A DNA stretch of 6,212 bases from Chthoniobacterales bacterium (GTDB taxonomy: Bacteria; Verrucomicrobiota; Verrucomicrobiia; Chthoniobacterales; UBA10450), in the NCBI GenBank assembly GCA_013695905.1, contig JACCZQ010000211.1:1-6212 (forward strand). Reading direction: 5' to 3'. This document shows positions 1 to 5,507 of this stretch, piece by piece; the stretch's first letter is position 1, and each line of letters begins with the position of its first letter. A program made the translations under genes and the position numbers. The notes beneath the pieces are model-generated. The model had not been told where the DNA came from. It saw nothing but the letters and a program-made list of their open reading frames with translations, and ran no database searches.

Positions 1-593
1 GGGACGGCCGTGGCCGCTGGGCGGGGCGCGCCGCGGCGCGGCGTCGGCGTGGGAGTCCCCACCGGGGCGGGCACGCGCCGGAGTGACGTCAGCGCCTCGA
101 TCCGCGCCTCGATTAAAATGCCAACGAGCAGCTCCACCTGCGCGAGTTGCTGCCCGAGGAGCGGCGCCGCCGCCGTGTCCGGCAGTGCGGCCGCGAATTC
201 GTCGAAGCCAAGATAGAAATTCTCCGGCAGCTTCACGCGATTTGCCTGCGCCCGTTCGGTCACGGAAAGCATCGCCTGGCGCAGCCGCATCTGGAACTCG
301 TTCGGCGCCATCGGCAGCACCGGCAGGCTGCGGGTCCTAAGCTCCTCCTTGAGTTTATCGACGCGAGCGGCGTAATCCTCCGTCTGCGCGCGCATTTTGA
401 CGAGGTTCGGCTCGTTCGGGAACGGCGTCAGCCGCTCCAGCCGGTTCAACTCCATCGCTGTTTGCTCGAACCGCGCCCGCGCTTCGTTCCAGCTACTCTT
501 CGCGCTGAAGAGAAACCACAGCGCCGCGATCGTGACGACGCCGAACACCACCAGGAAGGTGCCGAGAAAGCGATTGTGCTGAAACCAGTTCAT
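1..593 (-). CDS. Amuc_1100-like pilus-complex inner-membrane protein (3' end outside window)
   Basis: This gene starts at ATG 593-591 and stays open for 197 codons to the window edge, so its C-terminus is missing. The protein has a short cytoplasmic start (MNWFQHNRF), one membrane helix at about residues 9-29, a charged helical stretch likely to form a coiled coil (about 32-88), then a periplasmic region. Residues 97-160, including NEFQMRLRQ and LPENFYLGF, resemble the region of Akkermansia Amuc_1100 that reads as an alpha/beta periplasmic domain. From about residue 175 the chain becomes a Pro/Thr/Ala-rich linker (PAPVGTPTPTP). The topology is that of PilO-type proteins, which pair with PilN in the inner-membrane platform of type IV pili. 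The start codon overlaps the TGA of the upstream PilM-like gene (ATGA), and only a weak GAGG lies 8 bases upstream, so translation is probably coupled. The Amuc_1100 family call rests on remembered similarity and on gene order. Confidence 0.85.
   Translation of the reverse strand, partial: MNWFQHNRFLGTFLVVFGVVTIAALWFLFSAKSSWNEARARFEQTAMELNRLERLTPFPNEPNLVKMRAQTEDYAARVDKLKEELRTRSLPVLPMAPNEFQMRLRQAMLSVTERAQANRVKLPENFYLGFDEFAAALPDTAAAPLLGQQLAQVELLVGILIEARIEALTSLRRVPAPVGTPTPTPRRGAPRPAATAV
27..40. repeat. All-GC 14-bp palindrome in the Amuc_1100-like linker
   Basis: CGCGCCGCGGCGCG is a perfect palindrome made only of G and C. It falls in the codons of the Pro/Arg/Ala-rich linker (TPRRGAPR) of the Amuc_1100-like protein. 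It can fold tightly in DNA or RNA, but in this position composition is a sufficient explanation. Confidence 0.85.
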
Positions 594-2362
594 GGGAGCG
601 CCCTCGGCTTCTTCAGGTCCAGCCGCAGCTCATACGGGAAGGCCCACTCCGTATTCGTCGGTGTGGTAGGGCGGATTACCTTCGCCTGGTTGTTCGGATC
701 GATCTGGAAATGCGGTGAGTCGATGAGATTTCGGAAGTAATCGACCACCACCTCCTGCTGTCGCGGATTGGATAAATAGAGGCCGCGCACAAAGATGCCG
801 TCGAGGGCCGGGCCGGCCGGTGTGGCGGCCGGGCGCGCTCCCGGAGTCGCCGGGGTCGGTGCCGGCGTCGGCGTCGCCACCGCATCGAGGCGCGTCGAAC
901 GCGCGTCGCCACCGGCTCCGATCGGTCGACCGCCGGAGGTGGCGATCAATTCCGTGATCCAGATGTGCTCTTTCGGCAGCCGCCCATTCAGGTCTTCGAG
1001 AATCTCCGGCCAGAAGCTGCGGTCATTGACCGCGGCGATGAGCGGCGTCGCGACACTGTCGAGGGCGTTCGTCTGCTTCCGCACGCTGTCGATCTGCGCC
1101 GCCACCTGCCGCATCGCGTCCACCTTTTCCGTGAGCCGCTCCGTCGCCCTCCGATCCACCGCCGCGGCGCGCGTATAATAAACGCCCCACCCCATCAGCC
1201 CGAGTATGAAGCAGGCGGCTGCCAGCATGAAAAACGGCCGCCGCCGGGTCAGCTCATGCGCCCGCACCACGCTGGCCGGTCGCAGGTTCAACTCCATCGG
1301 GCAGGTGGTGGTGCTCCGCAGCGCCAGGCCCACCAGTTCACCGAGCAGATGCGCGGAGTGCGCCACCTCCTCCGTCTGCACCGTCTCGGCGACGGCGACA
1401 TTCCGGAGCGGGTGAAAAAACTCGATTGGGAGCTGGAGTTTCTCGTGAAAAAACTCGCGCATGTAAGGCATGCTCGCGGTCCCGCCGCAGAGGAAGACGC
1501 GGGCCGGTGCGCTCCCCTGCTGTTGCGCGCGGTAGTGGCTGATGGAGCGCATGATCTCCGCGTGCAGCCGCGTCATCGTGCTCCGCACAATCTTCGAGAC
1601 CCGCGCCACGTCCGGGTCGGACGGCTCCGCATACGTGCCACCCAGGCTGACGAATCCGTCCCGCTTCTTGCGGAACTCCGCGGCTCCGAGCGGCTCGCCG
1701 AATTCCTTCGCGATGGCGGCCGAGATCGTCCCGCCGCCGATCGGCACGCTGCGGGAGAAAATTTTACCCGGCTCGATGAAGAGCAGGTTCGTGGTGCGCG
1801 CGCCGATATCGACCAGCACCGAGCAATCGCTCAGCTCGCTATAATTATAGCGGAACGCATTGTAGAGCTCCATCGTCGCCACGCCGACGACCGAGGTTTT
1901 CAGCCCCGTCTCCTCGACCGCTTCGTTGATGTTCTCCAGCAGATCGGATTTGATCGCCACCAGCACCACCTGGAGCTGCTCGTCCGAGCCGCTGCCGACG
2001 AGTTGATAATCCCAGACGACTTCCTCGATCGGGAACGGCACGTTCTGCTGCGCCTCAAACGCGATAATCCGCTCGATCTTCTCTTCATCGACGGCCGGTA
2101 ACTTCACGAAGCGCGCAAAGACTGACTGCGCCGCGACGCAGTAATTCACGGCCCCGCCCTGCAGCCCCATCTCGCCCATCATCTCGCGCAACGAAGCGGC
2201 GATCTGCGCGTTGCGGGCGGCTTCGTTGCCGGCCTCGGCGAGGAGTTCCCGCAGGCGATAGCTCACCAGCACCAGCCCACCGTTTGCCTGGGCGCGGAAC
2301 TCGGCCAGGCCGACGGTTTGCGAGCCGAGGTTAAGGCTGAGGATGCTCGCGGGAGCGGCCAT
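590..2362 (-). CDS. pilM: PilM-like ATPase fused to a PilN-like membrane/periplasmic part (Amuc_1101 family)
   Basis: This 590-residue protein is much longer than a typical PilM of about 350 residues. Residues 1-350 form an actin-like PilM domain: phosphate-1 motif LSLNLGSQTV (8-17), the PilM-type stretch AFEAQQNVPFPIEEVVWDYQ (101-120), phosphate-2 motif LVDIGARTTNLLFI (183-196) and adenosine motif VFLCGGTASMPYM (289-301). Residues 357-362 (ELNLRP) resemble the PilN peptide (consensus INLLP) that PilM binds in type IV pili. A basic patch, a membrane helix (about 376-395), a coiled coil (about 400-435) and a periplasmic domain with a Pro/Thr/Ala-rich insert (497-518) follow, as in PilN. The protein thus appears to supply both PilM and PilN functions, tying a cytoplasmic ATPase-fold domain to the periplasmic platform. 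The usual Asp of phosphate-1 is Asn11 here. The gene starts 9 bases after the preceding stop with no visible ribosome binding site, and overlaps the next gene by ATGA. The PilM call is firm; the PilN part is inferred from motif and topology. Confidence 0.93.
   Translation of the reverse strand: MAAPASILSLNLGSQTVGLAEFRAQANGGLVLVSYRLRELLAEAGNEAARNAQIAASLREMMGEMGLQGGAVNYCVAAQSVFARFVKLPAVDEEKIERIIAFEAQQNVPFPIEEVVWDYQLVGSGSDEQLQVVLVAIKSDLLENINEAVEETGLKTSVVGVATMELYNAFRYNYSELSDCSVLVDIGARTTNLLFIEPGKIFSRSVPIGGGTISAAIAKEFGEPLGAAEFRKKRDGFVSLGGTYAEPSDPDVARVSKIVRSTMTRLHAEIMRSISHYRAQQQGSAPARVFLCGGTASMPYMREFFHEKLQLPIEFFHPLRNVAVAETVQTEEVAHSAHLLGELVGLALRSTTTCPMELNLRPASVVRAHELTRRRPFFMLAAACFILGLMGWGVYYTRAAAVDRRATERLTEKVDAMRQVAAQIDSVRKQTNALDSVATPLIAAVNDRSFWPEILEDLNGRLPKEHIWITELIATSGGRPIGAGGDARSTRLDAVATPTPAPTPATPGARPAATPAGPALDGIFVRGLYLSNPRQQEVVVDYFRNLIDSPHFQIDPNNQAKVIRPTTPTNTEWAFPYELRLDLKKPRALP
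1837..1852. repeat. Perfect 16-bp AT-rich palindrome inside the PilM-like gene
   Basis: CGCTATAATTATAGCG equals its own reverse complement and holds TATAAT on both strands. It encodes RYNYS (residues 171-175) of the PilM-like protein in a loop region before the phosphate-2 motif. It stands out as an AT-rich core in very GC-rich DNA. No -35 element was found at the right distance on either strand, so it is not called a promoter; chance from the codons TAT AAT TAT is the simplest reading. Confidence 0.9.
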
Positions 2363-2371
2363 GCAAGGCGA

Positions 2372-2944
2372 TCAGCGGGGCGTCTTGATCTGCTCGTAGC
2401 GATCCCAGTAGAGAGGAGCGAAAGGCGTCTCGTTCTTGTTCAGGACAAATCCGCCTACCTGCGGCATTCCGGCGAACCACTGCGGCTGCCCGCGCTCCAG
2501 GCTCAGCTCCGCTTTGACCGCGCCTTGCTGGACGAGTTGCACCGCGATGTTTTGAATCGAGTTGGCGGTGATCGGACGGTTCCCCATCAGACGATTGAGC
2601 GTCTTCGGCGAGACGTACATGACCGAGCGATTGTCGCGGCCGGCGGCGACATTCACGTGCGTCACTTCGCCGGTCAGCAGTTTGCCGTTAAAGAGGATGA
2701 AATATTTCAGCGTCAGCTCGTCGGTGTATTCCGGGGCGGCGGCGAACTCCACCTCCACCTCCAGCCAGCGCTCCCGCTGGTTAGTCGTGTGCTGCTGCGC
2801 CCCGGAGTAGGTGAACTGCGGCGTGGCGATGAGATTGCGCGAGATTTTGTTGATGGCGAACTCCGCGCCGGGACGTCCCTGCGCGATGACTCCGTGCGCC
2901 ACCAGCAGGCCGGCCACGGCGAAAGACAGACTCTTCATTGTCAT
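2372..2944 (-). CDS. Amuc_1102-like secreted pilus-complex protein
   Basis: This is a 190-residue protein with a signal peptide: a basic start (MTMK), a hydrophobic core FAVAGLLVA and a likely cut after VIA (residue 21). The mature part is rich in alternating hydrophobic and polar stretches typical of a beta-sandwich, for example [34 protein letters not shown] and [18 protein letters not shown]. It ends in a Trp/Tyr-rich tail ([16 protein letters not shown]). Its sequence and its place just before the PilM-like gene match the Amuc_1102 family, for which an immunoglobulin-like fold and a role in a pilus-like complex have been proposed. The exact function is unknown. ATG 2944 is preferred over the in-frame ATG at 2938 because GGAGGTGA lies 4 bases upstream, with 7 bases between GGAGG and ATG. 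The ATG overlaps the stop codon of the UDP-glucuronate decarboxylase gene (ATGA). The protein is probably periplasmic; no lipobox cysteine is seen. Confidence 0.85.
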   Translation of the reverse strand: MTMKSLSFAVAGLLVAHGVIAQGRPGAEFAINKISRNLIATPQFTYSGAQQHTTNQRERWLEVEVEFAAAPEYTDELTLKYFILFNGKLLTGEVTHVNVAAGRDNRSVMYVSPKTLNRLMGNRPITANSIQNIAVQLVQQGAVKAELSLERGQPQWFAGMPQVGGFVLNKNETPFAPLYWDRYEQIKTPR

Positions 2945-3930
2945 TTTGTCACCTCCACCCGCTCGCCGAGCATCCCCCGCTCCACACAGCCGCGGAAATA
3001 CTCGATCGTCTTCATGATTCCTTCCTCGAACTCGACCTTCGGCTCCCAGCCGAGCACCTTCCTCGCCCGCGTGATATCCGGCTGTCGCACCTTTGGATCA
3101 TCCACCGGCAGGGGCTTGTACACGATCTCCGAATCCGGCCCGATGATCCGCTGAATCTCTTCCGCGAACTGCTTGATCGTCATCTCGCGGGGGTTGCCGA
3201 TGTTCACCGGCTCGTGGAAATCGGATTGCGACAAACGGAAGATGCCGTCGATCAAATCGGAGACGTAGCAAAACGACCGCGTCTGCGAGCCATCGCCGAA
3301 GACGGTGATCGGCTGCCCCGTGAGCGCCTCGCCGATGAACGCCGGCACCACCCGCCCATCGCGCAGCCGCATACGCGGGCCATAGGTATTAAAGATGCGC
3401 ACGATCTTCGTGTCCATCCCGTGGTAGCGGTGGTACGCCATCGTCATCGCCTCGGCGAAACGCTTCGCCTCATCATAAACACCGCGCGGGCCGATCGGGT
3501 TCACGTTGCCCCAGTAATCCTCCGTCTGCGGGTGCACGAGCGGATCGCCGTAGCACTCGCTCGTCGAGGCGAGCAGAAACGCTGCGCCCTTCGCCTTCGC
3601 GAGCCCGAGGGTGTTGTGGGTGCCGAGCGCCCCCACCTTCAACGTCGGGATGGGCAGCTCCAGGTAATCGATCGGGCTCGCCGGTGAAGCGAAGTGGAAG
3701 ACGTAATCGAGTTTCTCCTCCGGCAGGAAAATGAAATCGGAGACGTTGTGTTTCACGAACCGGTAATCCTCGTTCCCCGCGAGATGTTCGATGTTCGCGA
3801 GATTGCCGGTGATAAGATTATCGATCGCGATCACCTTGTGCCCTTCGGCGAGGAGACGGTCCGTCAGGTGGGACCCGAGAAAGCCGGCGCCACCCGTGAC
3901 CACGGAGACCGGTTTGGAAGGGGCTGCCAT
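2941..3930 (-). CDS. UDP-glucuronate decarboxylase (UDP-xylose synthase), NAD-dependent SDR family
   Basis: This enzyme converts UDP-glucuronate to UDP-xylose and CO2 in the cytoplasm, using tightly bound NAD. At 329 residues it has the usual length of the soluble bacterial form. Visible signatures are the Rossmann loop [10 protein letters not shown] (12-21), ASPASPIDY (81-89), STSECYGDP with Thr123 and Glu125 (122-130), [15 protein letters not shown] (133-147), the catalytic Tyr152-x-x-x-Lys156 in [16 protein letters not shown] (178-187), [16 protein letters not shown] (211-226) and [11 protein letters not shown] with Arg282 (276-286). Glu125, Tyr152, Lys156 and Arg282 match the conserved active-site set of UXS enzymes, which favours this over a general sugar epimerase. 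It is the first gene of the minus-strand cluster and its TGA overlaps the next ATG. UDP-xylose usually feeds surface polysaccharide or protein glycosylation, but no glycosyltransferase is visible here to show the use. No clear ribosome binding site precedes ATG 3930. Confidence 0.94.
   Translation of the reverse strand: MAAPSKPVSVVTGGAGFLGSHLTDRLLAEGHKVIAIDNLITGNLANIEHLAGNEDYRFVKHNVSDFIFLPEEKLDYVFHFASPASPIDYLELPIPTLKVGALGTHNTLGLAKAKGAAFLLASTSECYGDPLVHPQTEDYWGNVNPIGPRGVYDEAKRFAEAMTMAYHRYHGMDTKIVRIFNTYGPRMRLRDGRVVPAFIGEALTGQPITVFGDGSQTRSFCYVSDLIDGIFRLSQSDFHEPVNIGNPREMTIKQFAEEIQRIIGPDSEIVYKPLPVDDPKVRQPDITRARKVLGWEPKVEFEEGIMKTIEYFRGCVERGMLGERVEVTK
2949..2956 (-). promoter_or_regulatory. Strong ribosome binding site of the Amuc_1102-like gene
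   Basis: The minus strand reads GGAGGTGA here, an eight-base match to the Shine-Dalgarno consensus complementary to the 3' end of 16S rRNA. Seven bases separate GGAGG from ATG 2944-2942. It lies inside the last codons of the upstream UDP-glucuronate decarboxylase gene (encoding part of VEVTK). It decides the start in favour of ATG 2944 over ATG 2938. It is the only strong site of this kind that I find among the genes of the window. Confidence 0.85.
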
Positions 3931-4086
3931 GTGGGCGTCTATTTACGTGGCGACGCGGCGGTTTGCGAGAAGATTTAAGCCGCAAAAGGCGGAGCGCCGG
4001 GCCGAATCCGCGGGAGGCGGTGTTCTGCCCGCGCCGCCGTGCAACAGAGTGTCGCCATTTCGGCGCCATCCGGTAAACTCTGCACC
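3931..4086. promoter_or_regulatory. Divergent intergenic region, presumed promoters for both directions
   Basis: This stretch lies between the UDP-glucuronate decarboxylase start (minus strand) and the small membrane-protein gene (plus strand), so promoters for both directions should fall in or near it. No convincing -35/-10 pair was found on either strand. A TTAAAT hexamer on the minus strand and a GTAAATAG tract nearer the decarboxylase start are the only AT-rich candidates. A short inverted repeat (CCGC, 3980-3983; GCGG, 3989-3992) is too weak to call an operator or terminator. The right part may be coding if the plus-strand gene starts at GTG 4039. Confidence 0.35.
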
Positions 4087-4464
4087 GTGACACACGTATG
4101 GCACCGCCTCTACGGCACGGCCGGCTGGGCCGTCGTCTCTCTCGGGACGTTGCACATGATCGCCACCACGCAGCTCCCCGCCGCCACGCCGCTTTTTCGG
4201 CTGTGGTTCGTCGGCTCCGGGTTGGCCATGGTGCTGGTCGGCGCGCTGAACCTCCTCCAGCGCGCCTACGGCCACTCCGCTCCCGGTCTCCGGATGGTCT
4301 GCCGCGCCGCCAACGTCGCGCTCACCCTCTTCGCCATCGTCGCCGGGAAAATCAGCGGCGCGAGCCCGGCCCAGTACGTGGTGATCGTCAGCCTAACGAG
4401 TGCTGCTGCGATTCTCTCGTTCCTGCCGGCGGCGCAATCTCCCCCACCGGCGCGCGCGCCCTGA
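4087..4464 (+). CDS. Small four-helix membrane protein of unknown function
   Basis: I do not recognise a named family. From GTG 4087 the product is 125 residues with four likely membrane helices at about 11-28, 39-57, 68-87 and 96-114, short loops, and a Pro/Ala-rich tail (SPPPARAP). Helix 2 ends in the polar pattern NLLQRAYG, followed by [12 protein letters not shown] leading into helix 3. GTG 4087 (giving [10 protein letters not shown]) is chosen because the protein then begins directly before the first helix. GTG 4039 in the same frame would add 16 residues with no obvious role, and neither start has a good ribosome binding site (a GGAGG near 4013 is too far from both). The hydrophobic pattern argues for a real gene, since overlapping frames give only Arg/His-rich sequence. 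It is divergent from the pilus operon and nothing links the two functionally. Confidence 0.75.
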   Translation: MTHVWHRLYGTAGWAVVSLGTLHMIATTQLPAATPLFRLWFVGSGLAMVLVGALNLLQRAYGHSAPGLRMVCRAANVALTLFAIVAGKISGASPAQYVVIVSLTSAAAILSFLPAAQSPPPARAP

Positions 4465-4568
4465 CCTCTTCTCGCTCGTCGCGGGACGGCTCCGCGGCGC
4501 GAGCCTGCTCAGCGATTCGACCGGCGGCGGCTACTTGCTTTCTCGCACTCCGTCGCGCATGCATAGCC

Positions 4569-4748
4569 ATGGTAAAGCGCCCGCCCGCCACGCCTCATTT
4601 CTCGACCGAGGAAGCGCTCGCTCCGTTTAAACATTCCGCCTGGCAGAAGCTGACGCCCGCCGAGCGTTTGCGCCGATCGTGGGCCCTGCGCCAGCGTTTG
4701 CCCGATCTCCGCGCCGTCCATGATCGCAAGCTTTTTCCGAAACCTTGA
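4569..4748 (+). CDS. Small basic protein (59 aa) overlapping the nucleotidyltransferase gene
   Basis: This short gene runs from ATG 4569 to TGA 4746-4748. Its product has an N-terminal Pro-rich start, then FSTEEALAPFKHSAWQKL, then a strongly helical basic stretch TPAERLRRSWALRQRLPDLR and an ending AVHDRKLFPKP. The composition looks like a real small protein: amphipathic, with two Trp and ordered charge, and no Cys. The last 29 bases overlap the start of the nucleotidyltransferase gene, which lacks its own ribosome binding site, so coupled translation is likely. I do not recognise a family; a partner or antitoxin-like role for the next gene is inference from size, charge and overlap. The frame is open further upstream inside the membrane-protein gene, but that part is an out-of-frame shadow. 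The roughly 100 bases before the ATG show no clear promoter or terminator. Confidence 0.65.
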   Translation: MVKRPPATPHFSTEEALAPFKHSAWQKLTPAERLRRSWALRQRLPDLRAVHDRKLFPKP

Positions 4749-5499
4749 GGCGCACGAGGTCGCCTATCTGCTCATCAATGGTCAGGCGACCGTGCTTTAT
4801 GGAGCGGCGACCTTTTCTGAAGACATTGATCTCTGGCTCGCGCCGGAACCGGGGAACGTGGAGCGGTTTCGCGCTGCCCTGCGGGAGTCGGGCGCGCATT
4901 ATTACAAACTCACCCCGCCGCTCGAACCAGCTCATCTCGAGGCCGGGCACGGCTTTCATTTTTTACTCGAGGCCACTGCCAGCGCTCCGGTGTTTCTCGA
5001 CGTGATAGGGCGTCCCCCCCGCACTCGGGAATTCTCCTCCGCCTGGCACGACAGCCGTCCCTTCACCACCGACTGGGGCACGCTTCCAACCGTCGACCTT
5101 CGCGATCTCATCGAGATTAAGAAAACGCAGCGGCCGGCCGACTACCCAATCATCAGCGCGCTCACGCTTCGAATCCTCGGGGAAGCCGAACCCTCGGCCG
5201 AGACGCTGGCGTGGGCGACCTCGAATCTCTTTACCCTGGAAGCGTTCTTCAGTTTCAACGAAAAATATCCCACCTGGATCGACGCGACTCCCGCCACCCT
5301 GCCGCCCGCGCTCACGCAATTCGCCGGCCGGCACGTGGAGGAGGTCCCCTCCGAAGTTCTGGAGAGTGCGAACCAATGGATGGCCGCAACCATGAGCCGG
5401 TTACAGCTGGCGGATCGCGTCTATTGGGCCAACATCATCGCTCAGCTCCGCGTCTTGAGAACAAACGGCCAACTCGCGCCCGAAGGAGCGCCAGTGTAA
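4720..5499 (+). CDS. Nucleotidyltransferase-fold protein (AbiEii/MNT-like), possible toxin
   Basis: This is a 259-residue protein of the DNA polymerase beta-like nucleotidyltransferase superfamily. The N-terminal part shows the expected pattern: helix, then YLLINGQATVLYGAATFSEDIDLWL (17-40), where NGQ stands at the GG/GS position and Asp35-x-Asp37 is the metal-binding pair. A third acidic residue is probably Asp94 in VFLDVIGR. DLRDLIEIKKTQRPADYPII (126-145) matches the Lys/Arg-containing segment that follows the core in AbiEii-type and related stand-alone transferases. The C-terminal 100 residues are helical and not recognised. Such proteins transfer a nucleotide to RNA, protein or a small molecule, and many are toxins or resistance enzymes, but the substrate here cannot be read from sequence. 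ATG 4720 places the core motif at the usual distance from the N-terminus. The start lies inside the preceding small gene, and trpS begins 8 bases after the stop. Confidence 0.82.
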   Translation: MIASFFRNLEAHEVAYLLINGQATVLYGAATFSEDIDLWLAPEPGNVERFRAALRESGAHYYKLTPPLEPAHLEAGHGFHFLLEATASAPVFLDVIGRPPRTREFSSAWHDSRPFTTDWGTLPTVDLRDLIEIKKTQRPADYPIISALTLRILGEAEPSAETLAWATSNLFTLEAFFSFNEKYPTWIDATPATLPPALTQFAGRHVEEVPSEVLESANQWMAATMSRLQLADRVYWANIIAQLRVLRTNGQLAPEGAPV

Positions 5500-5507
5500 A
5501 GCTCCCC

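Noticed and set aside
84..91. TGACGTCA palindrome in the Amuc_1100-like gene
   Set aside because: An eight-base palindrome within coding sequence is common by chance and has no supporting context.
965..2101. A 378-codon open frame on the plus strand, antisense to the PilM-like gene
   Set aside because: Its product is very rich in Arg, His and Asp with no domain or hydrophobic pattern, as expected for an antisense frame in GC-rich DNA; the minus-strand frame has clear PilM motifs.
2318..3687. Long plus-strand frames (2318-3154 and 2938-3687) opposite the Amuc_1102-like and decarboxylase genes
   Set aside because: They are Arg/His-rich shadows with no recognisable family, while the opposite strand holds well-supported genes.
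3980..3992. Short inverted repeat CCGC-AAAAG-GCGG in the divergent intergenic region
   Set aside because: A four-base stem is expected by chance in such GC-rich sequence and has no T tract; not enough for an operator or terminator call.
4098..4568. An in-frame upstream extension of the 59-codon gene to ATG 4098 (216 codons)
   Set aside because: The extension is Arg/His/Pro-rich and overlaps the hydrophobic membrane-protein frame; sensible composition begins only at ATG 4569.
4465..4568. Possible terminator or promoter between the membrane-protein gene and the 59-codon gene
   Set aside because: GC-rich inverted fragments are present but none forms a good stem followed by a T run, and no paired -35/-10 elements were found.
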